A DNA stretch of 64,000 nucleotides, taken from NCBI RefSeq assembly GCF_012848855.1, contig NZ_CP051630.1, positions 1,157,501 through 1,221,500 of the forward strand. The letters are read 5' to 3'. The first letter of the stretch is position 1; every line of letters begins with the position of its first letter. This document shows positions 9,125 through 18,355 of the stretch, piece after piece. Position numbers and translations under genes: made by a program. The notes under the pieces were generated by a model. The model did no database searches, was not told where the DNA came from, and was given only the letters and a program-made list of their open reading frames with translations. The DNA comes from Pyruvatibacter mobilis (GTDB lineage: Bacteria > Pseudomonadota > Alphaproteobacteria > CGMCC-115125).

Positions 9125-10051
9125 CTAGTTAAGCAGCCAGATCATGGCTGGCATCGTGGCCATCGCGCAGATGGTTGAGGCGGTGATCAGGCTGGCCATC
9201 AGGGGGGCGTCACCGCCCAGCTGGCGGGCCAGGACGTAAGATGCGGTTGCCCCGGGCACCGCGCCGCAAATGATCGCCACCATGCGGGCAATGCCTTCCA
9301 CATCGAAGACCCAGCACCAGCCGGCCATGAACAAAGGCATGGCCAGAAGTCTCAGGGCAGTGGTTAAGATGATTGGGCCGCGCTGGGCTGTGAACTGGGA
9401 CAGGTCCAGCCCCGCGCCGACGGCCAGCAGGCCGAGCGCAAGGGCGGCGCGACCCAGAATGTCCACCGCTGCCAGCACAGGCTCCCACAAGCCAATGCCT
9501 GAAGCATTTAGGAAGATGCCGACGGCGCAGGCGATCACCAGGGGATTGCGGATGAGTAGCTTGCCCAGTGCCATCAGCCGGGCCGGCTCGTCACCGGCGT
9601 AGCGCATCAGGATGAAGACACAGAGCACATTGACCGTGGGCACGAGTACGCCAATGCCGACGGCGGCCAGCGCAAGGCCCTCATTTCCAAACAGGGCGAA
9701 GCTTGCTGCGAGGGCAACAAAGCTGTTCCAGCGTGTAGCCCCTTGAAACATGCTGGTGAAGGCCGGGCCCGACTGACCCATGGGTCCGGCGATGAGGGGC
9801 CTTAGCGCCATCATGACCAGCGACATGGTGATCAACCCGGCAAACAAGGCTGTTGCCATGTTGGGGACGGGCAGGTTCTCGAAATCGGCGGCGACAAGCG
9901 AATGAACCAGCAGGGCAGGGAACAGAATGAAGTAAGTGACCCGGTCCAGGGGCGGCCAGAATTCCTCGCCGGGAAATCCGATCCGGCGAGCGCAGGCACC
10001 CAGGGCGATGACCAGAAAGACAGGGATCAGGGCATAGATAATGGGAAGCAT
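9125..10051 (-). CDS. AEC family transporter (auxin efflux carrier-like permease)
   Basis: Integral inner-membrane permease of 308 residues with about ten hydrophobic segments spread over its whole length (for example LIPVFLVIALGACARRIGF at the start and ASLITASTICAMATMPAMIW at the end). The overall pattern, including ADILGRAALALGLLAVGAGL-like central segments, matches bacterial AEC proteins, some of which move malate or other small carboxylates; the substrate here is unknown. It lies 41 bases upstream of pyrB on the same strand, which may only reflect read-through. Confidence 0.85.
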   Translation of the reverse strand: MLPIIYALIPVFLVIALGACARRIGFPGEEFWPPLDRVTYFILFPALLVHSLVAADFENLPVPNMATALFAGLITMSLVMMALRPLIAGPMGQSGPAFTSMFQGATRWNSFVALAASFALFGNEGLALAAVGIGVLVPTVNVLCVFILMRYAGDEPARLMALGKLLIRNPLVIACAVGIFLNASGIGLWEPVLAAVDILGRAALALGLLAVGAGLDLSQFTAQRGPIILTTALRLLAMPLFMAGWCWVFDVEGIARMVAIICGAVPGATASYVLARQLGGDAPLMASLITASTICAMATMPAMIWLLN

Positions 10052-10158
10052 GGCACCGCCTTTACCTGGCCTTGGATGTCCCGCCGGCCGGCAGGTCCTA
10101 TTCTGGCCGTGTTTCCACGCCGGAGTGGGCGTCTGATTTCCTCTAATAGGAGAATTCC

Positions 10159-10629
10159 ATGGGGACTACGAGTCACTCCGGCGCCTCTGATGCTGGCGTG
10201 GGCGATACCCATTGGCGGCAGCGCCTTACGGATCTGACCGGTGGGAAGGCCTTGCTCCCGCCTGTGGTGCACCGGTTGTCCCTGGGCGCACTGGCGGAAT
10301 GGGAACCGGGTTTCGTTCGCAAGAAATGGCCGCTCGACCCGGAACTGCTCAATCCCGAAGGCTTTCTGTTCGGCGGCTACTACGGAGTTTTGGCCGACCA
10401 GGTCGGGACATTTGGTGCGATGACGGTGCTCTCGAATGACGAGATGATGCGGACTACCAGCCTCGAGCTGGACTATTTCCGTCCCATTGGTGACGGTCCG
10501 CTCATTCTCGAAGGCCGCGTCAGCAACAAGTCGTCATCGCTGCTTCACACGGAAGTGGACTTTATCCTGCCGGACAGCCGGAAAGCCGCACGGGCGCGGG
10601 TGGTGTTTGCCTTGCGGCGGCTCAGCTAG
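10159..10629 (+). CDS. PaaI-like hotdog-fold thioesterase
   Basis: Small hotdog protein of 156 residues, likely an acyl-CoA thioesterase. The segments NPEGFLFGGYYGVLADQVGT and TTSLELDYFRPIGDGPLILE correspond to the helix with the catalytic acid and to the following strands of the 4HBT/PaaI fold, and ARARVVFALRR forms the last strand. The start ATG follows a good ribosome site (TAGGAGAATTCC). Its last 8 bases overlap the end of ruvX on the opposite strand. Substrate cannot be told from the sequence. Confidence 0.85.
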   Translation: MGTTSHSGASDAGVGDTHWRQRLTDLTGGKALLPPVVHRLSLGALAEWEPGFVRKKWPLDPELLNPEGFLFGGYYGVLADQVGTFGAMTVLSNDEMMRTTSLELDYFRPIGDGPLILEGRVSNKSSSLLHTEVDFILPDSRKAARARVVFALRRLS

Positions 10630-11116
10630 CGAGTGCTTGCAGACGATCCAGTGCGCCCTGCAGGATGAAGTTTGCCGCCATTTCGTCGATAACCTCAGCT
10701 CGCCGGCGGCGAGAGGTGTCGAGGCTGATCAATTCGCGCTCCATTGCTGCTGTCGAAAGCCTCTCGTCCCACAGCAGGATCGGCACATCCAATTCCCGAG
10801 CCAGATTGCGGGCAAATGTGCGGCTGGATTGGGCCCTGGGGCCGGACGTGCCGTCCATGTTGATGGGCAAGCCAAGCACGAGGCCCGCCGTGGCCCTTTC
10901 CGCCATGAGGGCTTTCAACTCAACAAGATTGGCTGAAAATTTGCCGCGTTTGAGCGTGGTAACTGGCGACGCGATCCGCCGGTCAGGGTCACTGGTGGCG
11001 ATACCGATGGTCTTGGTGCCGAGGTCGAGGCCAAGCAGTCCCCCGCGCGGAGGAAGGGCAGCAGCAAACTCCTCAGCGGCTTCGGTGGGGGATTTGGGCG
11101 AAACGGGCGCTGTCAC
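10622..11116 (-). CDS. ruvX: Putative pre-16S rRNA nuclease / Holliday junction resolvase-like protein
   Basis: YqgF/RuvX family, RNase H-like fold, implicated in maturation of the 16S rRNA 5' end. The protein is 164 residues from a GTG at 11114-11116. Family motifs are GLDLGTKTIGIATSD (first catalytic Asp), LVLGLPINMDGTSGPRAQ, LLWDERLSTAAMER and DEMAANFILQGALD. The N-terminal ~25 residues are extra and low in complexity; a shorter start is possible. It lies divergent from gatC, separated by 171 bases that should contain both promoters. Confidence 0.94.
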   Translation of the reverse strand: MTAPVSPKSPTEAAEEFAAALPPRGGLLGLDLGTKTIGIATSDPDRRIASPVTTLKRGKFSANLVELKALMAERATAGLVLGLPINMDGTSGPRAQSSRTFARNLARELDVPILLWDERLSTAAMERELISLDTSRRRRAEVIDEMAANFILQGALDRLQALAS

Positions 11117-11287
11117 GCTTGTGAATTCCCTGTGCCGTTAGGCTTCTGGTTAAGGTTGAAGGGTCTTGTACGTTACGGCTATGGTCCGCGCCACTCTTAC
11201 TCCCTTTCAGGACCCCAAAAGGCGAGTCGGTGACGTCTTCTCCGGAAGACAGTTCCGGCCAGCCTGAGAAGTTGGATAGCAGGTTTC

Positions 11288-11575
11288 ATGTCAGTCGATG
11301 CGGCTACTGTCCGGCGGATCGCCACGCTCGCGCGGATCGCCATCACGGACGAGGAAGTGCCCCCTCTGGTGGGCGAATTGAACCAGATACTGGATTGGGT
11401 CGAACAGCTGGGCGAGGTCGACACGGACGGCGTGATGCCGATGACGTCCGTGGCCGATATCACAGCGCCGCTGCGGACCGATGAGGTGACTGACGGTAAC
11501 AAGGAAGCCGAAGTGCTGAAGAATGCACCGGACGCACGCGAAGGGCATTTCACCGTGCCGAAGGTGGTGGAGTGA
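11288..11575 (+). CDS. gatC: Asp-tRNA(Asn)/Glu-tRNA(Gln) amidotransferase subunit C
   Basis: Small subunit (95 residues) of the GatCAB amidotransferase, which makes Gln-tRNA(Gln) and/or Asn-tRNA(Asn) by transamidation. Family pattern: [17 protein letters not shown], then [20 protein letters not shown] and the proline-rich end with [12 protein letters not shown]. It stabilises GatA and links it to GatB. The stop codon overlaps the gatA start by one base (TGATG), indicating an operon with translational coupling. Confidence 0.96.
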   Translation: MSVDAATVRRIATLARIAITDEEVPPLVGELNQILDWVEQLGEVDTDGVMPMTSVADITAPLRTDEVTDGNKEAEVLKNAPDAREGHFTVPKVVE

Positions 11576-13053
11576 TGAGCGAGCTGACGACACTCGATAT
11601 TGCCGCTGCCCGTGATGCGCTGGCCAAGGGCGAGTTTACGTCCGAAGAGCTGACCGCGGCCTATCTCGAAGCCATTGATGCCGCCAAGGTTCTCAACGCC
11701 TACATCACGGTACTGCCGGGCAAGGCCATCGAGATGGCGAAGGAAAGCGATGCCCGGCGCAAGGCCGGTGAGGCGGGCGCGCTCGAAGGCATTCCGCTTG
11801 CTATCAAGGATCTGTTCTGCACCGAGGGGGTTCAGACGACGGCAGCCAGCCACATTCTGGATGGGTTCACCCCGCCGTATGAAAGCACGGTCACCGGCAG
11901 TCTCTGGCAGCAGGGTGCGGTGATGCTGGGCAAAACCAACCTTGATGAATTTGCCATGGGGTCGTCGAACGAGACGTCCTATTACGGTGATGTGCGCAAT
12001 CCCTGGCGTGCGGATGGCTCTGAGGATGCACTGGTGCCGGGCGGATCGTCTGGCGGATCGGCCGCGGCTGTGGCGGCGCATCTGTGTGCGGCTGCAACGG
12101 GCACGGATACCGGCGGATCGATCCGTCAGCCGGGCGCGCTGACCGGTACGGTTGGTCTCAAGCCGACCTATGGCCGCTGCTCGCGCTGGGGCATCATCGC
12201 CTTCGCGTCGTCTCTGGACCAGGCAGGTCCCATGACCCGTACGGTTCGTGATGCCGCCATCATGCTCGGTGCTATGGCAGGGCATGACGCAAAGGATTCC
12301 ACCTCCATCAATACGCCTGTGCCGAATTACGAGGCGGCGCTGGATGGGGGCGTGAAGGGGCTCAAGATCGGTGTCCCCGAGGAATACCGTGTCGACGGCA
12401 TGCCAAAGGAGATTGAAGATCTCTGGCAGCAGGGCGTGGATTGGCTGAAGGCGCAGGGGGCGGAGATCAAGACCGTTAGCCTGAAGCAGACCAAGAACGC
12501 GCTGCCGACCTATTACATCGTGGCTCCGGCGGAAGCTTCGTCCAACCTGGCGCGCTATGACGGTGTGCGCTACGGATTGCGAGTGCCGGGTGATGACATT
12601 ACCGATATGTATGAGAAGACCCGCGCGGCGGGTTTCGGCGCGGAAGTGAAGCGCCGCATTCTCATCGGAACCTATGTGCTGTCGGCAGGCTACTACGATG
12701 CCTACTACCTCAAAGCGCAAAAGGTCCGCACACTGATTGCCCAGGACTTCAAGGCCGCATTCGAGGATGTGGACCTGATCCTGACCCCGACGTCGCCTGA
12801 ACCCGCTTTCGGCATCGGTGCCAAAACGGACGACCCGCTGAGCATGTATCTCAATGACGTGTTCACGGTGCCGGCGAGCCTAGCCGGGTTGCCGGGCATA
12901 TCGGTGCCGGCCGGTCTGTCGGCGAATGGGTTGCCGCTTGGCTTGCAGCTGATTGGCAGAGCCTTTGATGAAGAAACAGTACTGCGCGGCGCCTATGCGC
13001 TGGAGCAGGCCGCGGGCTTTGAGCATAAGCCCAGCCCATGGTGGAGGGCCTAA
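11575..13053 (+). CDS. gatA: Asp-tRNA(Asn)/Glu-tRNA(Gln) amidotransferase subunit A
   Basis: Amidase subunit that releases ammonia from glutamine for the transamidation. The protein is 492 residues from ATG 11575; a GTG three bases upstream is the alternative. The Ser-cisSer-Lys machinery is visible: Lys78 in [12 protein letters not shown], the [13 protein letters not shown] loop and [14 protein letters not shown] with the nucleophile. [12 protein letters not shown] and [16 protein letters not shown] are further amidase-signature segments. Its TAA overlaps the ATG of gatB. Confidence 0.97.
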   Translation: MSELTTLDIAAARDALAKGEFTSEELTAAYLEAIDAAKVLNAYITVLPGKAIEMAKESDARRKAGEAGALEGIPLAIKDLFCTEGVQTTAASHILDGFTPPYESTVTGSLWQQGAVMLGKTNLDEFAMGSSNETSYYGDVRNPWRADGSEDALVPGGSSGGSAAAVAAHLCAAATGTDTGGSIRQPGALTGTVGLKPTYGRCSRWGIIAFASSLDQAGPMTRTVRDAAIMLGAMAGHDAKDSTSINTPVPNYEAALDGGVKGLKIGVPEEYRVDGMPKEIEDLWQQGVDWLKAQGAEIKTVSLKQTKNALPTYYIVAPAEASSNLARYDGVRYGLRVPGDDITDMYEKTRAAGFGAEVKRRILIGTYVLSAGYYDAYYLKAQKVRTLIAQDFKAAFEDVDLILTPTSPEPAFGIGAKTDDPLSMYLNDVFTVPASLAGLPGISVPAGLSANGLPLGLQLIGRAFDEETVLRGAYALEQAAGFEHKPSPWWRA

Positions 13054-14516
13054 TGGCGGAAGCAGAATCCAAGCTTGTCGAGGGCGCAACGGGCCCGTGG
13101 GAAGTCATCATCGGCATCGAATGCCATGCGCAGGTGGCGTCCAAGTCAAAGCTGTTCTCGGGTGCGGCGACCGAGTTTGGCGCTGATGCCAATACGCAAG
13201 TGAGCCTTGTCGATGCCGCCATGCCGGGCATGCTGCCGGTGCTAAATGAGTATTGTGTTGAGCAAGCGGTGCGGACCGGACTTGGGTTGAACTCCAAGAT
13301 CAACAAGCGGTCCGTCTTTGCCCGGAAGAACTATTTCTATCCGGATTTGCCGCAGGGTTATCAGATTTCCCAGTTCGAACTGCCGATTGTCGGCGAGGGC
13401 GAAATCGTGCTCGACCTGGCGGAAGGTGTACAACGCACTGTCGGCATCGAGCGGCTGCATCTGGAGCAGGATGCGGGCAAGAGCCTGCATGATCAGGACC
13501 CGGCATTGTCGTTTGTGGACCTCAACCGGTCCGGGGTGGCGCTGATGGAAATCGTGTCAAAGCCCGACATGCGGTCCGCGGAGGAAGCGCAGGCCTTCCT
13601 CAAGAAGCTGCGGACGATTGTGCGCTATCTGGGCACATGTGACGGCAACATGGAGCAGGGCTCCATGCGTGGGGACATCAACGTCTCTGTGCGGCGACCG
13701 GGCGGTGAGCTTGGGACGCGCTGTGAGATCAAGAACGTCAACTCGTTCCGTTTTGTCGGTCAGGCTGTCGAGTATGAAGTCGGCCGCCAGATTGACCTGA
13801 TCGAAGATGGCGGTGAGGTCCTGCAGGAGACGCGGCTGTTTGACCCGAAGACCGGGCAGACCAGGTCCATGCGCTCGAAAGAAGAGGCGCATGATTATCG
13901 CTACTTCCCGGATCCGGATTTATTGCCGCTTGAACTGACAGATGAGTTTATTGACAGCATCCGCGCAACTCTGCCGGAAATGCCGGACCAGAAGAAGGCA
14001 CGCTTCGTTGAGCAGTTCGGGCTCAAGCCCTATGACGCCGGCGTGCTAGCCGGGGACAAGGCCTCTTCCGATTTCTTCGAACAGGTGGCGGAGGGCCGCG
14101 ATGCGCGTGTTGCTGCCAACTGGGTGACCAGCGAACTCTTCGGGGCGCTCAACAAGCTAGGCAAGGATATTGACGAGAGCCCTGTGTCTGCTGAGCAGCT
14201 GGGCGAACTCATCGACCTCATCTCTGACAACACGATTTCCGGCCGCATCGCCAAGGATGTGTTTGAGATCATGCTGGAAACGGGCGATGCGCCCGGCAAG
14301 ATCGTCGAAGACAAGGGTCTCAAGCAGGTGACCGACACGGGCGCTATCGAGGCAATCGTTGACGAGATTCTTGCGGCCAATCCTGACAAGGTGGCGGAGG
14401 CGAAGGAGAAGCCCAAGCTAGCCGGCTGGTTTGTCGGCCAGGTAATGAAAGCCAGCCAGGGCAAGGCTAACCCGGCCATGGTCAACGAAATCCTGGCCAA
14501 GAAGCTCGGCGGATGA
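13053..14516 (+). CDS. gatB: Asp-tRNA(Asn)/Glu-tRNA(Gln) amidotransferase subunit B
   Basis: Kinase and tRNA-binding subunit of GatCAB: it phosphorylates the misacylated aminoacyl group before amidation. The protein is 487 residues from ATG 13053, which overlaps the gatA TAA and follows a GGAGGG ribosome site. Family motifs include [47 protein letters not shown] and [19 protein letters not shown]; the C-terminal GatB/YqeY domain ends in AKLAG-type and [13 protein letters not shown] helices. The presence of gatCAB suggests the organism may lack glutaminyl- and/or asparaginyl-tRNA synthetase. Confidence 0.97.
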   Translation: MAEAESKLVEGATGPWEVIIGIECHAQVASKSKLFSGAATEFGADANTQVSLVDAAMPGMLPVLNEYCVEQAVRTGLGLNSKINKRSVFARKNYFYPDLPQGYQISQFELPIVGEGEIVLDLAEGVQRTVGIERLHLEQDAGKSLHDQDPALSFVDLNRSGVALMEIVSKPDMRSAEEAQAFLKKLRTIVRYLGTCDGNMEQGSMRGDINVSVRRPGGELGTRCEIKNVNSFRFVGQAVEYEVGRQIDLIEDGGEVLQETRLFDPKTGQTRSMRSKEEAHDYRYFPDPDLLPLELTDEFIDSIRATLPEMPDQKKARFVEQFGLKPYDAGVLAGDKASSDFFEQVAEGRDARVAANWVTSELFGALNKLGKDIDESPVSAEQLGELIDLISDNTISGRIAKDVFEIMLETGDAPGKIVEDKGLKQVTDTGAIEAIVDEILAANPDKVAEAKEKPKLAGWFVGQVMKASQGKANPAMVNEILAKKLGG

Positions 14517-14606
14517 TCGGCTGGCCTCTTTAGGGCCGCAAGGTCCGGCATGCTATATTGTCCGCAAGAAATCTGTCTCGGCCCCGCGGATTATCGGAGA
14601 AGTGCC

Positions 14607-14951
14607 ATGCGTAGTCTTGTTGGTGGTGTTGTGGCGGCTCTGCTGCTTGCGGGGCCCGCTCAGGCCGGAATTGCGAAGATAAAGGGCCTTCATGATGACC
14701 ATGAGCGCATCGAACCACTGATCAAGGCGCCTATGACGAAGGTCGAGGGCCAGGGCACCGTCTTTGCCGTCATTGGCGGTGACTACGGGTTTACTCTCTA
14801 TGATGCGTCGGGTGCAGAAGTCGTCGAGTATGAGGACAGTCAGGAAGCTGTAGGCCTCACCCTTGCGCCGGGAAGTTACAGGGTCATTCCCAGCATTGAT
14901 GATGACGTGCATCACCACCAGTTCATTGAAATTCTGGTGAAGACGGATTGA
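14607..14951 (+). CDS. Small exported hypothetical protein
   Basis: Unrecognised 114-residue protein. It starts with a standard Sec signal peptide (MRSLVGGVVAALLLAGPAQA, cleavage after AQA), after GGAGA at a normal distance from the ATG. The mature part is a small, probably beta-rich domain (VEGQGTVFAVIGGDYGFTLY, then LAPGSYRVIPSIDD) ending with a His-rich DDVHHHQF stretch that might bind metal. It stands alone between gatB and a GST gene and is closed by a strong intrinsic terminator. Confidence 0.8.
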   Translation: MRSLVGGVVAALLLAGPAQAGIAKIKGLHDDHERIEPLIKAPMTKVEGQGTVFAVIGGDYGFTLYDASGAEVVEYEDSQEAVGLTLAPGSYRVIPSIDDDVHHHQFIEILVKTD

Positions 14952-14978
14952 GTGGATACGGCACCGCGACCATATGAA

Positions 14979-15005
14979 CCCCGCAGCACGCGCTGCGGGG
15001 TTTTT
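14979..15005 (+). terminator. Rho-independent terminator after the small exported protein gene
   Basis: A perfect 9-bp stem, CCCCGCAGC with GCTGCGGGG, encloses a 4-base loop and is followed directly by TTTTT. It lies 27 bases after the stop of the exported-protein gene and just before the GST gene. Confidence 0.92.
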
Positions 15006-15033
15006 CATGAGCGATAGACAGGGTTTGGGGTCG

Positions 15034-15666
15034 ATGATCGATCTTTATACGTGGACGACACCGAATGGGCGCAAGGTGTCCATCATGCTGGAGGAAACCG
15101 GGCTTGATTACGCAGCCCATCCGGTCAATCTCCAGATGCAGGAGCAATTCAAGCCGGAGTTCCTCCTTATCAGTCCCAATAACCGCATCCCGGCCATTAT
15201 TGATCAGGATGCGGAAGGCGGGCCGGTCTCCGTGTTCGAATCCGGTGCGATCCTGATCTATCTGGCGGAGAAGACCGGTCAATTTCTGCCTGCAAGCGGC
15301 GCTGCGCGGGCAAAGGTTCTGGAATGGCTTATGTGGCAAATGAGTGGCGTGGGGCCGATGATGGGGCAGGCCAGCCACTTCATCAATTCGGCACCTGAAC
15401 AGATTCCCTACGCAATCAACCGTTACCTCGAAGAGAGCGCGCGGCTGATCAGGCTCTTGGATGATCAACTCGCGGAACGTGAGTTTGTGGCCGGGGAATA
15501 CTCCATCGCCGACATGGCCATTTATCCCTGGGTCTCGGCAGGCTTTGAGGCAATCCGCAATGCGAAACCCGACATGGTTGGGGACGCGGCCAATTGCGTG
15601 CGCTGGATCGACGCTCTGAAGGCGCGCCCGGCGGTTGCCAAGGGTATGGCGGTACCTGAAGTGTGA
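15034..15666 (+). CDS. Glutathione S-transferase family protein, YfcG-like
   Basis: 210-residue protein matching E. coli YfcG (Nu-class GST with disulfide-bond reductase activity). The thioredoxin-like domain has MIDLYTWTTPNGRKVSI, where Thr-Pro-Asn replaces a catalytic cysteine, plus ISPNNRIPAIIDQD and FESGAILIYLAEKTGQFLP; the helical domain has WLMWQMSGVGPMMGQASHF and EYSIADMAIYPWV. I chose ATG 15034 because homologues begin at this residue; ATG 15007 is in frame but overlaps the terminator tail. It ends immediately next to the convergent ABC-like gene. Confidence 0.92.
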   Translation: MIDLYTWTTPNGRKVSIMLEETGLDYAAHPVNLQMQEQFKPEFLLISPNNRIPAIIDQDAEGGPVSVFESGAILIYLAEKTGQFLPASGAARAKVLEWLMWQMSGVGPMMGQASHFINSAPEQIPYAINRYLEESARLIRLLDDQLAEREFVAGEYSIADMAIYPWVSAGFEAIRNAKPDMVGDAANCVRWIDALKARPAVAKGMAVPEV

Positions 15667-16548
15667 TCAGTCTGCCTTGTCGGCATTGCTGATGCGGCTT
15701 CGTATATCGATCAGGTGCATGACGTTCTGCACGGTACCCGGGATCTCATCCATGCTTTCGATGACGCGCAGTACATAAGCGATGCTGGCGAAAATGGTGC
15801 CGGCCAGCACGCCAGGCTGAGAGGCGACCTGAAACAGGACGAGGACGGTCGCAATAAGGGCCAGGCCTTCCGCCAGCGTCCAGCTGGCGGCATCCGCGTT
15901 TGACAACCGGATGCGCCATTGGGCTAGCCGCCCGAAATGCAGCAGAACGGGCCGGCGCCGTCCTTCGTCAATGATGTCCACCTGACGTTCGAATTCGTTA
16001 TTGAAGTTGCGGCTGAAGCGAAGAGCCTTGCTGCCCATGACGGCGTTTATGATGCCAACAGGCACCAGCAGAAAGGCCATGATGGCGCCTGCCACAAGGT
16101 CATAGAAGAACAGCATGGCGACGCCGCCGAGAAGACCCGCCATTGCGGCCATGATCCGCGGCACGTCTTCTTCCATGAAGTCCGCGATTTCGTAGGCCAT
16201 ATCTACGCGGGCGGAGATTTCGCTGACTTCCTCGCCCTGGGCCTTCTGCACCATCACGATGTCGGAGGCGATGCTCGCATATAGGCGGGAAAACAGGTTC
16301 GTGTCGTAGACCTGCCGGAGGCCGCCAACAGCTATGTGGGTGATCCAGATCACCACGAGCGGGGCGATCATCTCGTGGGCATCGGTAATCAGGCCATTGA
16401 TGGCCAGACCAATTGCCCATGGATAAACGAGCGTGAAGCCGTTTTCGAGCAGGGTGAGGAAATAGGTGAAGGCGATCTGCCAGCGGCGGGCTTTTATGCG
16501 CCCGAGGATGAGTTCAGATCGGTCCGCGACTGGGCCGACGACGGTCAT
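15667..16548 (-). CDS. ABC transporter six-transmembrane domain protein without ATPase
   Basis: 293-residue inner-membrane protein resembling the membrane half of an ABC exporter: hydrophobic segments WQIAFTYFLTLLENGFTLVY, MIAPLVVIWITHIAVGGL, IMAAMAGLLGGVAMLFFYDL, GAIMAFLLVPVGIINAV and LALIATVLVLFQVA. A cytoplasmic stretch EEVSEISARVDMAYEIADF fits the coupling region. The frame ends soon after the last membrane segment, with no Walker A, signature or Walker B sequence here or next door. It therefore belongs to the ABC_membrane_6 type of stand-alone membrane domains, whose function is unknown. Start ATG is at 16546-16548. Confidence 0.85.
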   Translation of the reverse strand: MTVVGPVADRSELILGRIKARRWQIAFTYFLTLLENGFTLVYPWAIGLAINGLITDAHEMIAPLVVIWITHIAVGGLRQVYDTNLFSRLYASIASDIVMVQKAQGEEVSEISARVDMAYEIADFMEEDVPRIMAAMAGLLGGVAMLFFYDLVAGAIMAFLLVPVGIINAVMGSKALRFSRNFNNEFERQVDIIDEGRRRPVLLHFGRLAQWRIRLSNADAASWTLAEGLALIATVLVLFQVASQPGVLAGTIFASIAYVLRVIESMDEIPGTVQNVMHLIDIRSRISNADKAD

Positions 16549-16882
16549 GAGGCACCTGGAGTACCAGTTGAAACTGCCGCTTTCAGATGGGGGGCGGCGA
16601 CATGCGCACAATTCACATGCACTTCATTTTACCATGGAGAATGTGAAGGGAGGGAGCGCGAAATGGCAGATCAGCAGTGTGGCAAAAACACACCCAGTCC
16701 CAAAAAGACCCGCAGTTTGAATCGCATTTTAGTCATTTAACTTATTGTTTAGACGCGCTGGGCAGCATCGCCTTGCAAGCATGCCACAGAAGTGGTGTGG
16801 GCAGCGCAGGGGCGCTGCGGTTCCAGGCTCAGAATGGGCTGCGGGGCCTTGTTTGGTTCAAGGGCGACGGTAGGAGGGACCT
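16549..16882. other. Gap between ABC-like gene and Sel1 gene
   Basis: 334 bases between divergent genes. A possible 25-codon small ORF (16663-16740) with a strong ribosome site is listed separately. The rest has no clear repeat, RNA gene or promoter I could defend. Confidence 0.5.
16663..16740 (+). CDS. Possible 25-residue small protein
   Basis: ATG 16663 follows a strong, well-spaced purine stretch (GGGAGGGAG, 6-7 bases upstream) and opens 25 codons before TAA. The peptide is basic and polar in the middle (SPKKTRSLNR) and ends in ILVI. It matches no family I know. The strong ribosome site is the only positive evidence, so this is tentative. Confidence 0.25.
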   Translation: MADQQCGKNTPSPKKTRSLNRILVI

Positions 16883-17155
16883 ATGGCCCGTGTGGAACTG
16901 GACGACCTGAAGCGGTTTGAACTGGCTGCCGAGAAAGGCACTAGCGGAGCGCTTTATAATCTCGGGCTCATTTTTTCTGTGGGCAAGGGTGTAGAGCCGG
17001 ATTTTGTAACGGCGCATAAATGGTTCAATCTGGCTGCCATGCGCGGTTCGGTGGAAGCCAAGGCGCAGCGCAAGGAACTGGCGAACATGATGTCCCCGGC
17101 GGAGATCGCCGAGGCTCAGCGGCAGGCCCGTGAATGGATGGCCTGCCACGCCTGA
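16883..17155 (+). CDS. Short Sel1-repeat protein
   Basis: 90-residue cytoplasmic protein made of little more than one Sel1-like repeat: GALYNLGLIFSVGKGVEPD followed by AHKWFNLAAMRGS, the usual Ala/Leu/Gly pattern of the alpha/alpha repeat, and a helical tail rich in Ala and Glu. Such repeats mediate protein contacts. It has no signal peptide, unlike many Sel1 proteins. A TAGGAGGGACCT ribosome site precedes the ATG. Partner unknown. Confidence 0.88.
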   Translation: MARVELDDLKRFELAAEKGTSGALYNLGLIFSVGKGVEPDFVTAHKWFNLAAMRGSVEAKAQRKELANMMSPAEIAEAQRQAREWMACHA

Positions 17156-17403
17156 CGTGCCTGACCGGCGCGGCGTAATCGTGCCATTGCGGGGGAATTG
17201 CGGAACGGTGGCCTTCCGGGGCCGGTGTTTGGACCGCATCCTCGCGTTTTTCCCTTTTCCAGTGCATTCATGCTGCATGGCTGCGGTCGTGGATCGTCTG
17301 TTGACCGATCCCGCGCGGCTGGGGCAAGAGAACGACGCTCGCAGGTGCGGCACGGGTGCGTGCGCGCCTGCGTCGTTGTTTGACACAGCCGACGAGGACC
17401 ACC

Positions 17404-18261
17404 ATGCCGGATCAGGTCGAAGACCTACTCAACCTGCTCGATCTCGAGCCCATCGAGGTCAATCTCTTCCGCGGGCAGAGCCCGGCGGATTCCTGGCAGC
17501 GTGTGTTCGGGGGACAGGTGATTGGCCAGGCCCTGGTGGCTGCTCAGCGTACCGTTGAGGAAGACCGGCATTGCCATTCGTTGCATGCCTACTTCATCCG
17601 GCCGGGCGATCCCAAGGTTCCCATCGTCTATGAGGTGGATCGATCGCGCGATGGCCGCAGCTTCACCACGCGGCGTGTCATTGCCATTCAGCACGGCAAG
17701 CAGATCTTCAATATGGCGGCCTCCTTCCAGGTGAGGGAAGAAGGGTTCGATCATCAGTTTCCCATGCCGGACGTTCCGGGTCCGGAGGACCTGCCGACCG
17801 AACTATCCATGCGTGAAGCCGTGGTAGACCGAGTGCCCAAGAGCATGCGGGACCGCTTCCTGCGGCCGCGGCCGATTGAACTGCGCTTTGTAGAGCCGCC
17901 CAGCTACTTTGATGCCGAGAAGCGGGACCCCATCAGCCATGTCTGGTTCCGCGCTGTGTCGCCGATGACGGACAACGTCGCGCTGAACCAATGCGTGCTT
18001 GCTTACGCGTCGGACATGACCTTGCTGGATACGTGCATCAACCCGCATGGCGTGACGTGGATGGACGGCAAGGTCCAGTCTGCATCGCTGGACCACGCCA
18101 TGTGGTTCCACCGGCCGTTCAAGGCGGATGAGTGGATGCTGTATGCCCAGGACGCGCCGTCAGCCTCGTTCGCACGCGGGTTTAATCGCGGCAACATCTT
18201 CACCCGCGATGGGACCCTCATTGCATCGGTGACGCAGGAAGGGCTCATCCGTCCGCGCTAG
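17404..18261 (+). CDS. tesB: Acyl-CoA thioesterase II
   Basis: Double-hotdog thioesterase of 285 residues that hydrolyses medium- and long-chain acyl-CoA. ATG 17404 (MPDQVEDLLNLLDLEPIEVN) follows GAGGA and matches the family start. Typical TesB segments: WQRVFGGQVIGQALVAAQRT, SLHAYFIRPGDP, DRSRDGRSFTTRRVIAIQ in the first half; LDHAMWFHRPFKADEWMLY and RGNIFTRDGTLIASVTQEGL in the second. The catalytic Asp/Thr/Gln set appears intact in the second half (SLDHAMW, TQEG). It stands alone and converges on the GbsR-type regulator. Confidence 0.95.
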   Translation: MPDQVEDLLNLLDLEPIEVNLFRGQSPADSWQRVFGGQVIGQALVAAQRTVEEDRHCHSLHAYFIRPGDPKVPIVYEVDRSRDGRSFTTRRVIAIQHGKQIFNMAASFQVREEGFDHQFPMPDVPGPEDLPTELSMREAVVDRVPKSMRDRFLRPRPIELRFVEPPSYFDAEKRDPISHVWFRAVSPMTDNVALNQCVLAYASDMTLLDTCINPHGVTWMDGKVQSASLDHAMWFHRPFKADEWMLYAQDAPSASFARGFNRGNIFTRDGTLIASVTQEGLIRPR

Positions 18262-18319
18262 GGCGCCGGCAACCAGTATCAACGTGCGTGAGCAACGTGG
18301 CGGTTTGCTACAATCCGGG

Positions 18320-18355
18320 AAAAGGCAGCTGAGGGACTAGCGTCCGTCAGCTGCC
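18320..18355 (-). terminator. Probable intrinsic terminator overlapping the end of the GbsR-type gene
   Basis: GGCAGCTGA (18324-18332) pairs perfectly with TCAGCTGCC (18347-18355), and inside it GGAC pairs with GTCC around a TAGC loop. On the minus strand the stem is followed by TTTT and then C-rich sequence. The regulator's stop codon (18337-18339) lies in the loop region, so the gene's last codons form part of the hairpin. The short T-run makes it a weak or imperfect terminator. Confidence 0.6.

Noticed and set aside
10622-10629. Overlap of the thioesterase and ruvX ends as a frameshift artefact
   Set aside because: Both proteins are full length with intact family ends; an 8-base convergent overlap is ordinary.
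11197-12720. 507-codon open frame antisense to gatA
   Set aside because: It lies wholly opposite gatC/gatA, which have full family motifs, and its translation has no recognisable domain; a G+C-rich shadow frame.
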